From the NCBI RefSeq assembly GCF_032337115.1, contig NZ_JAVXZY010000013.1, positions 62,001-126,000 on the forward strand: a stretch of 64,000 bases of DNA, given 5' to 3'. Shown piece after piece: positions 8,514-16,943 of this stretch. The translations under genes and the position numbers were made by a program. Every line of letters starts with the position of its first letter. Position 1 is the stretch's first letter. The notes under the pieces were generated by a model. It worked only from the letters and a program-made list of their open reading frames with translations. It searched no databases and was not told where the DNA came from. The DNA is from Roseateles_C aquae (lineage in GTDB: Bacteria; Pseudomonadota; Gammaproteobacteria; Burkholderiales; Burkholderiaceae_C).

Positions 8514-9458
8514 TCAGCGCAGGCGCGGGTTGAGCGCATCGCGCAACCAGTCGCCCAGCAGGTTCACGCTCAGTGCAATCAGCACCAGCATCAGGCCCGG
8601 CCAGATGGTGATCCACCACTCGCCAGAGAAAAGGAAATCATTGCCCACGCGGATCAGCGTACCCAGCGAGGGACTGGTCGGCGGCACACCCACGCCAAGA
8701 AAGGACAGCGTGGCCTCGGTGATGATGGCCGAAGCGACCTGAATCGTCGCCAGCACCAGCACCGGCCCCAACACATTGGGCAGCACATGCTTGCGCATGA
8801 TGCGCACCGGCGCGACACCGATCACCCGCGCCGCCTGCACATATTCCTTGTTGCGTTCAACCAGGGTTGAGCCCCGCACCGTGCGCGCGTACTGCACCCA
8901 ACCGGTCAGCGAGATCGCCAGGATCAGCACCAGAAAGGCGAGCGACTCGTGCGCATTCGGAAACATGGCCCGCCCGACGCCATCGATCAGCAGCGCCACC
9001 AGAATCGAAGGGAAGGACAGCATCACATCGCAGATGCGCATGATGAAACCGTCGACACGCCCGCCAACAAAGCCGGCCAGCAGGCCCAGGGTCACACCGA
9101 TCAGCATCGACAGCAGCACCGAGGCCAAGCCGACGAACAAGGAAATTCGCGCGCCATAGAACAGCGCCGACAACAGATCGCGCCCCTGGTCATCGGTGCC
9201 AAGCAGGTACTTGCCCGAGCCGCCATCTATCCAGCTGGGCGGCAGCCGCGCGTCCATCAGATCCAGCGTGGCCAAGTCAAAGGGGTTGTGCGGCGCCAAT
9301 CGCTCGGCAAAGACTGCACAGATCAAGCAGCTCAGTGCGATCAGCGCAGCGACGATGGCGACCGGCGAGCGCCTGAAGGAGTACCAGACATCGCTGTCCA
9401 GCCAGCGGCTGAGCCATGAGGGGCGCGGCGCGGCCGCGGCGGTTTGAGGATCGGTCAT
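8514..9458 (-). CDS. dppC: Peptide ABC transporter permease (DppC type)
   Basis: 314 aa. Inner-membrane permease with an N-terminal TM helix (IVAALIALSCLICAVF) and a core of five further helices. The cytoplasmic EAA loop is recognisable (EYVQAARVIGVAPVRIMRKH). The segment between TM1 and TM2 (LLGTDDQGRDLLSALFYGARISL) is typical of the DppC/OppC family. The start overlaps the stop of the M20 amidohydrolase gene by 4 nt, indicating coupled translation. Confidence 0.92.
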   Translation of the reverse strand: MTDPQTAAAAPRPSWLSRWLDSDVWYSFRRSPVAIVAALIALSCLICAVFAERLAPHNPFDLATLDLMDARLPPSWIDGGSGKYLLGTDDQGRDLLSALFYGARISLFVGLASVLLSMLIGVTLGLLAGFVGGRVDGFIMRICDVMLSFPSILVALLIDGVGRAMFPNAHESLAFLVLILAISLTGWVQYARTVRGSTLVERNKEYVQAARVIGVAPVRIMRKHVLPNVLGPVLVLATIQVASAIITEATLSFLGVGVPPTSPSLGTLIRVGNDFLFSGEWWITIWPGLMLVLIALSVNLLGDWLRDALNPRLR

Positions 9459-10690
9459 GGCGTAGCGATGGATGGTTCGGGGGCAGCCAGCGGCAGGCCT
9501 TGTTCAATCAGCGAGGCGAACAGCGCGGCGCCCAGCGGCAGCACATCGTCGTTGAAGTCGTAATGTGGGTTATGCAAGCCAGCCTGGCAGCGCTCGCTGC
9601 GCTGCCCCAGCCGCAGATAGGCGCCTGGCTTGACCTGCAACATATAGGAGAAATCCTCTGAGCCCATGCTGGGCGGCAGATCACGGATCAGCCGGTCTGG
9701 CCCGACCAGCGATTCGGCGACCTGCATCGCAAACCGCGCCTCGGCGGCGGAGTTGATCGTCGCTGGATAGCTGCGCTGATAGTCGACCCGGGCTTCGGCC
9801 CCAAAGCCGGACGCGACGCCTTGCACCAGCGCCTCCAACCGCTGCTCGATCAGTTGCTGCACCTCGGGCTTGAAGCTGCGCACCGTGCCGATCAAGCGGG
9901 CTTCATCGGGAATCACACTGAAGGCATTCAGATCGCCAGCCTGCATCGCGCACAGGCTGACGACCGCCTGATCGATCGGCGCCACATTGCGCGAGACCAG
10001 GCTTTGTACCGCCGTGATGATGTGGGCCGCCACCAGCACCGGATCAACGCTCAGATGTGGATGCGCACCATGCCCACCGCGACCGCGTATGACGATTTCG
10101 ACCTTGTCCGAGGCCGCCATCATCGCGCCCTCGTTGAGCCCGATGGTGCCGGCAGGCAGATGCGGCCAGTTGTGCATCGCGTAGACCGACTCGACCGGAA
10201 AGCGCTCGAACAAGCCGTCGGCAATCATCTCGCGCGCGCCGGCATAACCCTCCTCCCCGGGCTGGAAGATGAGCACGGCGCTGCCGTCGAAATTGCGCGT
10301 CTCGGCCAGATAGCGCGCCGCGCCAAGCAGCATGGCCGTGTGGCCATCATGGCCGCAGGCGTGCATGCGTCCCGGCGTGGCCGAACGCCAGGGCAAGTCG
10401 CTGGCTTCCTGCAGTGGCAGTGCGTCGATATCGGCCCGCAGCCCGAGCAGCCGGCCGCTGGAGCGCCGGCGGCCATGGATCAAGGCGACCAGGCCGGTGC
10501 GACCGATCCCGACGTGCACTTCATCGACACCGATCACACGCAGCGCCTGCTCGATCCGTGCGGACGTCTTGTGCTCCTGAAAGCCAAGCTCCGGCATCGC
10601 ATGCAACTCACGACGCAAAGCTGTCAGCTCACCATGCCATGCGCCCAGACGCCGATAGACCTCCGCGTCGATCGCCAATGCCTCACCCAT
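9455..10690 (-). CDS. M20-family metallo-amidohydrolase (hippurate hydrolase/N-acyl amino acid hydrolase type)
   Basis: 411 aa from ATG 10690. M20D zinc-dependent amidohydrolase that cleaves N-acyl or peptide amide bonds. Metal-site motifs visible are MHACGHDGH (about residues 105-113), the catalytic Glu pair in PGEEGYAGAREM, MHNWPHLP and the C-terminal GSEDFSYML. No signal peptide, so cytoplasmic. The gene sits between the two permease genes: its start is 1 nt from the dppB stop and its stop overlaps the dppC start, so it is part of one transcript and may process the imported substrate. Exact substrate unknown. Confidence 0.88.
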   Translation of the reverse strand: MGEALAIDAEVYRRLGAWHGELTALRRELHAMPELGFQEHKTSARIEQALRVIGVDEVHVGIGRTGLVALIHGRRRSSGRLLGLRADIDALPLQEASDLPWRSATPGRMHACGHDGHTAMLLGAARYLAETRNFDGSAVLIFQPGEEGYAGAREMIADGLFERFPVESVYAMHNWPHLPAGTIGLNEGAMMAASDKVEIVIRGRGGHGAHPHLSVDPVLVAAHIITAVQSLVSRNVAPIDQAVVSLCAMQAGDLNAFSVIPDEARLIGTVRSFKPEVQQLIEQRLEALVQGVASGFGAEARVDYQRSYPATINSAAEARFAMQVAESLVGPDRLIRDLPPSMGSEDFSYMLQVKPGAYLRLGQRSERCQAGLHNPHYDFNDDVLPLGAALFASLIEQGLPLAAPEPSIATP

Positions 10691-10691
10691 C

Positions 10692-11675
10692 TCAGTGCCC
10701 CCCGGCCCGACCATCGATGCGCAAACGAGGATCAACGGCAAAGTACAGCAGATCGACCAGCAGATTGATGGTGACGAAGATGAGCGAGATCAAGCAGAGA
10801 TAGGCGGCCATCACCGGGATGTCGGCGAACTGCACGGCCTGAATGAATAGCAGACCCATGCCTGGCCACTGGAAAACCGTCTCGGTGATGATGGCAAAGG
10901 CGATCAGCGAGCCGAGTTGCAGACCGGCGATGGTGATCACCGGCACCAGCGTATTGCGCAGCGCATGGCCGAAGTAAACACTGCGATTGCTCAAGCCACG
11001 GGCGCGGGCGAACTTGATGTAGTCGCTGCGCAGCACCTCCAGCATCTCCGATCGCACCAGACGCATGATCAGCGTCAGCTGGAAAACCGACAGCGTGAAC
11101 GCCGGCAGGATCAGGTGGCGCAGGCCATCGACGCTCAGCAGCCCGGTCGTCCAGGCGCCCAACTGCGTCACATCACCACGGCCATAGCTGGGCAGCCAGT
11201 GCAGCGTCACCGCAAACAGCATGATGGAAAGAATACCGATCAGAAAAGGTGGCAGCGACACGCCCAGCAACGACAGCGCCATCAGCGCTTGCGCCAGCCA
11301 CTTGCCACGGCGCAGCGCGGTGTAAACGCCCAGACTCAGGCCGAGACTCAAGGCCAGCACGGCCGCCGCCACTGACAATTCCATCGTCGCTGGAAATCGC
11401 TCTGCAATCAGCGCCGAAACCTTGCGTCCCTGCTTCAGACTGAGGCCGAATTCGCCCTGCAGTGCATTGCCAGCGAAGCGAAGAAACTGCGTCGCCACCG
11501 ACGCGTCCAATCCCAGGTCGTGGCGCAGCGCTGCGCGCTGCTCGGGCGTCGCATCCTGCCCCAGCAGATTGACGACCGGATCTCCGACGTACTGAAACAG
11601 CATGAAGGAGATGAAGGCCACGCTGCACATGACCAACAGTGCCTGGAGCAGACGCCTGACGACAAAAACTAGCAT
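10692..11675 (-). CDS. dppB: Peptide ABC transporter permease (DppB type)
   Basis: 327 aa. First gene of the importer operon. The N-terminus LVFVVRRLLQALLVMCSV and the early segment LGQDATPEQRAALRHDLGLD are characteristic of DppB/OppB permeases; six TM helices are predicted and the EAA loop is RSDYIKFARARGLSNRSVYFGHALRN. Start ATG 11675 has AGGA about 6 nt upstream. No substrate-binding protein gene is found on either side, so the binding component must be encoded elsewhere. Confidence 0.92.
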   Translation of the reverse strand: MLVFVVRRLLQALLVMCSVAFISFMLFQYVGDPVVNLLGQDATPEQRAALRHDLGLDASVATQFLRFAGNALQGEFGLSLKQGRKVSALIAERFPATMELSVAAAVLALSLGLSLGVYTALRRGKWLAQALMALSLLGVSLPPFLIGILSIMLFAVTLHWLPSYGRGDVTQLGAWTTGLLSVDGLRHLILPAFTLSVFQLTLIMRLVRSEMLEVLRSDYIKFARARGLSNRSVYFGHALRNTLVPVITIAGLQLGSLIAFAIITETVFQWPGMGLLFIQAVQFADIPVMAAYLCLISLIFVTINLLVDLLYFAVDPRLRIDGRAGGH

Positions 11676-11888
11676 GAGTCCTTTGACTACCCTGACACCC
11701 GAGTCCTCGGGCCAAAATCATTGGCAAATGCCATCCCAGCCGCTGGGCGATGTACGCCACGTCAATAACGAGCGCGCAAACGTTGCGCAACGGCCCGCGG
11801 ATCATCACCGATCGATGAAGCTGCGGCAAAGGGGAAAGCCCGTAACGCCTGTCGCAGCCGGGCGCCTAGCGCGCCGTTGCGGGGAGAC

Positions 11889-12656
11889 TCAAAAGCGCAG
11901 GCTACCCGCGAGGCTTTGGGCCTCCGCCGCTGCGTCTAGAAATAGCACATCGCCATAACAGGCCTGTGCCCTGCCACGGATGTTGTCAGCATCGGTCATC
12001 AATGCCATGCCGATCAGGGTGCCGGGGGCTTCACCAAAAGCAAGGCGGAAGTCCGCCGCTACATCGCGACGAAAATGCTGCCATCCAGGCTTATCCGGCC
12101 GACCGGAGCCCATCACGATCTGCCGGACGCGATCAGTGTGGGCATTGATAATCAGTGTGCCCGGCGCAGCTCTCATGTCCCACACATACATCAGCGTTGC
12201 ATAGGGCGGCGCCTCACCCGTGACTGCTCGAGCCAATTCAAACATCATCCGGTTGCGCAGTGACAAGGACGAGTCGTCGCCGTCGAAGGCCAGCACCAAT
12301 CGCGCGGCTGCATCATCAGCACCTTCGGTGGGTCGATGACTACCGGCCTCGAAGCGCTCAATCCACCAGTGGAATTCGACGGCACTGAGGCGCTCCCGCT
12401 GTACATGCATCGGCCGCCGTAGCAGGCTCGCAGACGCGTCGGCCTGTGCCAACACACAGGGCCGCCCGGCACGCTCGCTCAATGAATAGCGCGTCGGCGC
12501 CTTGCCAGGCAACTCCCGCGGCGACCAATCTTGCAAAACGCCATTCAGCGCCGCACTTGGACTGGTTTCATGCCGCGTCGGCGCAACGGAGCAGGCCTGC
12601 AGCACACCGAAGACGGCAAGCAGGGCAAAGAAGTGAATCGGTCGCAACTCAAACAC
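11889..12656 (-). CDS. DUF3047 domain lipoprotein
   Basis: 255 aa, start GTG 12656. The N-terminus has a hydrophobic segment ending in VLQACS, a lipobox-like sequence with Cys at about residue 22, suggesting an outer- or inner-membrane lipoprotein. The rest (VEFHWWIERF, ARLVLAFDGDD, TLMYVWDMRAAPGTLI, WQHFRRDVAADFRLAFGEAPG, IGMALMTDADNIRG, YGDVLFLDA) matches the DUF3047 pattern, a family common in proteobacteria with no established function. It lies downstream of a porin terminator, so it probably has its own promoter. Confidence 0.8.
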   Translation of the reverse strand: MFELRPIHFFALLAVFGVLQACSVAPTRHETSPSAALNGVLQDWSPRELPGKAPTRYSLSERAGRPCVLAQADASASLLRRPMHVQRERLSAVEFHWWIERFEAGSHRPTEGADDAAARLVLAFDGDDSSLSLRNRMMFELARAVTGEAPPYATLMYVWDMRAAPGTLIINAHTDRVRQIVMGSGRPDKPGWQHFRRDVAADFRLAFGEAPGTLIGMALMTDADNIRGRAQACYGDVLFLDAAAEAQSLAGSLRF

Positions 12657-12711
12657 AATGCCGACAGCTTAGATGCTGCGAGCAAAACGCATCTGTACTT
12701 GTTGGCAAACA

Positions 12712-12747
12712 AGCCAAAAAAAGCAACAGGCCCCTCGCGGGGCCTGT
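12712..12747 (-). terminator. Rho-independent terminator of porin gene 1
   Basis: Perfect 9-bp stem ACAGGCCCC (12726-12734) / GGGGCCTGT (12739-12747) with a 4-nt loop. On the minus strand it is followed by GC and a run of seven T. It lies about 35 nt after the porin stop. Confidence 0.9.
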
Positions 12748-12782
12748 GCGGCTGAACTGTTCAGGTTGGCAATGGCGTCCGT

Positions 12783-13886
12783 TTAGAAGCGGTGACGCAG
12801 GCCGACCATAAACCCGCTGCGTGACGACGCGCCGTTGGAGAAAGCGAGATTGCCCTTGATCTTCGAGTGATCGAACTCAGCATACGCATCGGTACGCTTG
12901 GAAAAGGCGTAGTCCGCGACGAAGGCGAACAGATCGGCACTGCCATCCATCGTCGACAGCAGGCCAGCCTGCTTCGCATGCCAGTACTGGGCGCCCAGAT
13001 TCCACTCTGTCGTCAGCTGATAGGTGCCGCCAAAGGAATACATGGTGCGATCCTTGGCCAGCACTGCAGCCGGGCCACCCGCTGCTGCAGGATTGCTCGG
13101 TGCCGCCAGCGGCGAGATGCCCGCCAGCAGGCCGGCATTCAAGGTGCTGTTGAAACCAGTGTCAATCGAGTTCTTGGCCCAGCCCGCATTCAGGTACAGC
13201 GGGCCATCGGTATAACCGACGCCGAGCAACGATGCCGTCACCGACTTGCCAGCGGCATCGTCCAGCTTCTGGATAGCGCCAACCACGGCCAATGGACCGG
13301 TCGCGTAGCGCAGCAGGCCGCCGACAGTCTTGCCATTGGTGGTCGCAGCGGTCACGCCCTCGCCTGCGCTCACCTGCAACTCCAGGCGCAGCCCTTCCCA
13401 TTCAGCCATGTACTTCACCATATTGTCTTGGCGAGAGCCCAAGGACATGCCCAACTCGGGCTTGAATGCATCGATATAGGTCGAGTACTTGAACGAAGCG
13501 AAGGTCGACGTGTAGGCGTCAAACAGAATGTTGTACTGGCGGCCGATCGTGATGCGACCGAAATCAGTCGACTGCAAGCCTACCCAGGCCTGCCGCCAGA
13601 AGTCCGGATTGCCGGCCGCGGCACCGGTGTCAGAATTGATCCGGGTCTCCAGATTGACCAGGGTGCGCATGCCACCGCCGAGATCCTCGTTGACATTGAT
13701 GCCAAGGCGACTCTGCGACATGCCACCGCCAACAACTTGGACGAGTCGCGATGACTTGTCTGCACCGTTGTTGGTGGTGTAGCGCACACCACCATCAACA
13801 ATGCCGTACATCTGCACGGAAGACTGCGCCATCGCGGACAAACTGCTGGCCGCCAAAACGCTGAGAACAAGGCAACTCTTTTTCAT
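12783..13886 (-). CDS. OmpC-like general porin 1 (betaproteobacterial porin, Gram-negative porin family)
   Basis: 367 aa. Trimeric outer-membrane diffusion channel. Signal peptide MKKSCLVLSVLAASSLSAMAQ, then the family start SSVQMYGIVDGGVRYTTN, SRLGINVNEDLGGG, the strand GRITIGRQYN, and C-terminal aromatic anchor SGFMVGLRHRF ending in Phe, as required for BAM-dependent assembly. About 16 beta-strands are expected. It is separated from a second porin downstream of its own terminator, so the two are probably transcribed separately. Confidence 0.92.
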   Translation of the reverse strand: MKKSCLVLSVLAASSLSAMAQSSVQMYGIVDGGVRYTTNNGADKSSRLVQVVGGGMSQSRLGINVNEDLGGGMRTLVNLETRINSDTGAAAGNPDFWRQAWVGLQSTDFGRITIGRQYNILFDAYTSTFASFKYSTYIDAFKPELGMSLGSRQDNMVKYMAEWEGLRLELQVSAGEGVTAATTNGKTVGGLLRYATGPLAVVGAIQKLDDAAGKSVTASLLGVGYTDGPLYLNAGWAKNSIDTGFNSTLNAGLLAGISPLAAPSNPAAAGGPAAVLAKDRTMYSFGGTYQLTTEWNLGAQYWHAKQAGLLSTMDGSADLFAFVADYAFSKRTDAYAEFDHSKIKGNLAFSNGASSRSGFMVGLRHRF

Positions 13887-14027
13887 CTATGTCTCCTGCT
13901 GGAATTAAAAACATCGCATGGGATCGCAGTCCATTGTGAAGTTGGGCGCTTAGCGCGCCAACATCCTGTTGCAGCAATCCAACGGCAATAAACCCTGTCT
14001 CTGAAGCGACATTTGAATTCTTCAGAC

Positions 14028-14052
14028 GAAAAAAAGCCGCCTTTCGGCGGCT
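14028..14052 (-). terminator. Rho-independent terminator of porin gene 2
   Basis: 7-bp stem AGCCGCC (14035-14041) / GGCGGCT (14046-14052), loop of 4 nt. Read on the minus strand it is followed by seven T. It lies about 45 nt beyond the stop of the second porin gene. Confidence 0.9.
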
Positions 14053-14097
14053 GATGAGCTAACGACGCATCTGCATGCGTCGCCTGTCTCATTAGCA

Positions 14098-15105
14098 TCA
14101 GAAGCTGTGCTTGATGCCCACGTCGAAGCCACGCGAGGTGCCGCCAGCTGCAGCGGTGTTCTTGTCGCCACCGACCGTGAAGGCAGCGGTGCCGCTGTTC
14201 TTGATCTGCGAGAAGGTCGAGTACAGCGACGTGCGCTTGGACAACGGATAGTTGTAGCCGATTGCGAACAACTTGGCATCGCCGACACCCTTCAGCTTTT
14301 CGGCATCGGTATTGGCGTTGGCATTGGCGTACGAGACCAGCAGCGAACCTGGGCCGACTGGGGCCACAGCACCGATTTGCACGATGGACTGCTTGTTGGC
14401 GCCGAACTTGGTTTCGCTCAGGGCCAGCGAGGCGCGAACGACGCCAAAGTCGTAGGAGCCAGCGATGGTCCACAGCTTGTACTTGTCGTTCTTGGCATCG
14501 GTCTGGCCATAGGAGCCGGCCACGTGCAGAGCGCCGTCCTTGTAACCCAGGCGGCCAGCCATCGTCTTGGTGCCATCAACAGCCTCACCCAGCGCGACGT
14601 CAGCAGAACCGTAGACACCACCCAGATTGCCAGGCAGCACATACGCCACTTGGTTGTCCGAGCGGTTGATCACCGAGACAGCGCCCAGGCCAGAATAAAC
14701 CTTAGCCACATCGCCAAGACCGGTGGTCGAGAACGGGTCGAAGTCATCGATCACCAGACGGTGCGAAGTCTTGTGGCGACCCAAGCGGATTTCGCCGAAT
14801 TCGCCGGCCAGGCTGACGGTGGCGCGACGACCCCAGAAGGCACCATCGACCGTGCCAGTATCGGCAGCCAACGGGCTTTCCAGCCAGAAACTGGCCTTCA
14901 GGCCATCACCCAGGTCTTCGACACCGCGCACGCCCAGACGGCTGGCAGTGTTGCCGTCCGAACCGACACGATTGATGGTGCCCGCAGCGCCCTTGACTTG
15001 GCGGAAGTTGACGTCGACCACGCCGAACAGGGTGACGGACGATTGAGCAGCGGCAACGCCAGCCAGCGAACTCAGCACGGCCAGGGCAACGAACGATTTC
15101 TTCAT
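14098..15105 (-). CDS. OmpC-like general porin 2
   Basis: 335 aa. Second member of the same porin family. Signal peptide MKKSFVALAVLSSLAGVAAAQ, then SSVTLFGVVDVNFRQVKG, SRLGVRGVEDLGDGLKASFWLES and FGEIRLGRHKT, ending SRGFDVGIKHSF with terminal Phe. Good Shine-Dalgarno (CTGGAG) 7 nt before the ATG. It is clearly paralogous to the porin downstream but not a recent duplicate: the two differ in many strands and in length. Confidence 0.92.
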   Translation of the reverse strand: MKKSFVALAVLSSLAGVAAAQSSVTLFGVVDVNFRQVKGAAGTINRVGSDGNTASRLGVRGVEDLGDGLKASFWLESPLAADTGTVDGAFWGRRATVSLAGEFGEIRLGRHKTSHRLVIDDFDPFSTTGLGDVAKVYSGLGAVSVINRSDNQVAYVLPGNLGGVYGSADVALGEAVDGTKTMAGRLGYKDGALHVAGSYGQTDAKNDKYKLWTIAGSYDFGVVRASLALSETKFGANKQSIVQIGAVAPVGPGSLLVSYANANANTDAEKLKGVGDAKLFAIGYNYPLSKRTSLYSTFSQIKNSGTAAFTVGGDKNTAAAGGTSRGFDVGIKHSF

Positions 15106-15460
15106 CAGAAACTCCAGGTTTTATCTAGGTTATGGCCGCAGTTCACGGCGCGCGGGGGGCAAGTGCCCAGCCCCATTCAGGAAGCTGGCCGTATTGCACC
15201 AGAGCTTCCACGGGAAAACCAGAACACATTTGTGAAACAAGGGCCTTCGTTGTCGAGGGACAACGTGCTAGGAGGCTCACAAAATTGTCATATTCTCCTG
15301 CGACCACCGACTATCTGTGCCCAATTCTTCAGGAATCCCAGCGGTGCGCGTTAATTGACCCAAATTGGCACAACTCAAGGCCACTGCATCGAACTGCGAC
15401 AATCGCAAACCTGCCACCGTTGCCCGGTTTCTGCCGTTCCTCCAACATCAGCCGATTGCC
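15106..15460. promoter_or_regulatory. Divergent intergenic region between porin 2 and coq7
   Basis: 355 bp without a gene. It contains a perfect 7-bp inverted repeat CGTTGTC-gagg-GACAACG (15248-15265), a possible operator or hairpin in the porin 5' region. TTGTCATA (15285-15292) resembles half of a PhoB box, but the second half is poor. No convincing promoter pair could be picked by eye. Confidence 0.4.
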
Positions 15461-16102
15461 ATGCACCCCACCCATGCACACAGCCCGATGGATCGATTGA
15501 TCGGCGTGCTCGATGCCGGGCTGCGCACCGTCTTCGCTCGACCCAAAGCCAGTCGAGCGAACCCGGCCACCGGCATGGCGGCGGAGCTGGGCAAGCAGGA
15601 AAAGCAGCTTTCGGCTGCGCTGATGCGTGTCAACCACGTGGGCGAGATCTGCGCCCAGGCGCTCTACCAATCGCAGGCGCTGTTCAGTCGCCAGCCAGCG
15701 CTTCAGGCCCACTTTGAGCAAGCTGCCAAGGATGAGCTCGACCATCTGGCCTGGACCCAGCAACGCCTGGATGAACTTGGCAGCCACGCCAGCCACCTCG
15801 CACCGCTGTGGTACGGCGGCGCCTTTGCGATTGGTGCCTTGGCTGGCTTGGCCGGCGACCGCTGGAGCCTGGGTTTTGTGGTTGAAACCGAACGCCAGGT
15901 CGAGGCACACCTGGCCAGCCACCTGGACCGCCTGCCCGCTGCGGACCTATCCTCCCGCGCCATCGTCAACCAGATGAGACTCGAGGAAGCCGAGCACGCC
16001 GCCGAGGCCGAACAGTCCGGCGCTGCAGCCTTGCCAGCGCCTGTGCCACAGCTGATGCGAGCCGCTGCGCGGGTCATGACTAGCGTGGCTCACTACGTCT
16101 GA
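15461..16102 (+). CDS. coq7: 3-demethoxyubiquinol 3-hydroxylase Coq7
   Basis: 213 aa from ATG 15461; an ATG at 15488 (MDRLIG) is an alternative and would still contain the whole domain. Di-iron monooxygenase catalysing the last hydroxylation of ubiquinone biosynthesis, membrane-associated. Iron-ligand motifs are visible: NHVGEICAQALYQ (first Glu), KDELDHLAW (ExxH), FVVETERQVEAH, and LEEAEHAAEAE (second ExxH). Hydrophobic central segment AFAIGALAGLAGDRWSLGF. It is a single gene convergent with the osmC-family gene. Confidence 0.92.
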   Translation: MHPTHAHSPMDRLIGVLDAGLRTVFARPKASRANPATGMAAELGKQEKQLSAALMRVNHVGEICAQALYQSQALFSRQPALQAHFEQAAKDELDHLAWTQQRLDELGSHASHLAPLWYGGAFAIGALAGLAGDRWSLGFVVETERQVEAHLASHLDRLPAADLSSRAIVNQMRLEEAEHAAEAEQSGAAALPAPVPQLMRAAARVMTSVAHYV

Positions 16103-16122
16103 GGCACCCACCGGTGGCAAAG

Positions 16123-16152
16123 GGCGCAAATTGGCGCAAATTGGCGCCAACT
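16123..16152. repeat. Short tandem repeat, 10 bp x 3
   Basis: Two exact copies of GGCGCAAATT (16123-16142) followed by a degenerate third GGCGCCAACT. It lies between the convergent coq7 and osmC-family genes. It also contains the palindrome TTGGCGCCAA (16141-16150). No T-tract, so not a standard terminator. Confidence 0.6.
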
Positions 16153-16164
16153 GGGCCCCCGAGC

Positions 16165-16587
16165 TCACAACTCGATCAGTTCAACCGAGGTCGTCATCTC
16201 CGCCGTCTTGCCCAGCATGATGCTGGCCGAGCAGTATTTCTCGTGCGACAGCGCCACCGCCCGCTCGACCACCGCCTGACTCAAGCCCCGACCGCTGACG
16301 ACGAAGTGCATATGGATCTTGGTGAACACCTTGGGGTCGGTATCCGCACGCTCGGCCTGCAGTTTGACCTGGCAGCCCTGCACATCGTGGCGGCCGCGCT
16401 TCAGGATCAGCACCACGTCATAGGCGGTGCAGCCGCCGGTACCGGCCAGCACCGTTTCCATCGGCCGCGGCGCCAAGTTGCGCCCTCCGCCGTCCGGGGC
16501 GCCGTCCATATTCAGCATGTGCCCGCTACCGGTTTCGGCGATGAAACTCATGCCTTGCTGGCCCATCCAATTGATCGTGCATTCCAT
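16165..16587 (-). CDS. OsmC/Ohr-family peroxiredoxin-like protein
   Basis: 140 aa from ATG 16587 (MECTINW, the usual family start); an ATG at 16632 would add 15 residues. OsmC-fold proteins reduce organic peroxides through two cysteines. Both are present, in GTGGCTAYDV and SHEKYCSASIML. The block GAPDGGGRNLAPRPMETVL is the strongly conserved signature of the YhfA-like branch of OsmC proteins, whose physiological substrate is not established. Cytoplasmic. Confidence 0.9.
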   Translation of the reverse strand: MECTINWMGQQGMSFIAETGSGHMLNMDGAPDGGGRNLAPRPMETVLAGTGGCTAYDVVLILKRGRHDVQGCQVKLQAERADTDPKVFTKIHMHFVVSGRGLSQAVVERAVALSHEKYCSASIMLGKTAEMTTSVELIEL

Positions 16588-16726
16588 CGCTGCCGCCTTT
16601 TCGCTTCTGCCCGTGTTTGATTCGTCGCTCATTAAGCCTGGATTCGGCTCAAGGCAACTCGACCTGTTGGCTGCGCACTCGTTCACATCCTAGAGTCGCG
16701 CCACCAAAACCAGAACAATACCAATA

Positions 16727-16853
16727 TTGCAGCGCAGCATGGCGGCCCGGTACAATGGGCCTACGCGCTGAAGCATTGTTCCAGCGCACCAATTGTCTCC
16801 TCCACCGTCCCCGGTGGATTCAGCCCAGGATCGCAAGGCCCTGGGCTTTTTTT
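16727..16853 (+). ncRNA. Candidate small RNA or ilvA leader ending in a rho-independent terminator
   Basis: Seen: a promoter-like pair TTGCAG (16727-16732) and TACAAT (16751-16756) with an 18-nt spacer. Then come three successive hairpins: GCGCTG/CAGCGC, CCACCG/CGGTGG (16802-16807/16812-16817) and a strong 8-bp stem AGCCCAGG/CCTGGGCT (16822-16829/16840-16847) followed by seven T. Predicted transcript about 90 nt. Between hairpins 1 and 2 the sequence CUCCUCC (16797-16803) is an anti-Shine-Dalgarno motif, common in loops of trans-acting sRNAs. It ends 90 nt before ilvA, so it could instead be an attenuated ilvA leader. I see no Ile/Leu/Val-rich leader peptide. No known RNA family was recognised. 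Confidence 0.55.
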
Positions 16854-16943
16854 CGTCCCGGGCTTGGCCTCAGACGCCCGAAGCCGCCCTGAAGCGCTGG
16901 CATATGATGCAGCGCAGCAACCCCACAGCCCGGAGACGTCCTG

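Noticed and set aside
15285..15302. PhoB-box-like TTGTCATA near the porin 2 promoter
   Set aside because: Only one half-site matches; the second half is degenerate.
16757..16870. Open frame starting ATG 16757 as a possible ilvA leader peptide
   Set aside because: The ATG directly follows the -10, it has no run of Ile/Leu/Val codons, and it passes through the terminator hairpin; an attenuation peptide is not supported.
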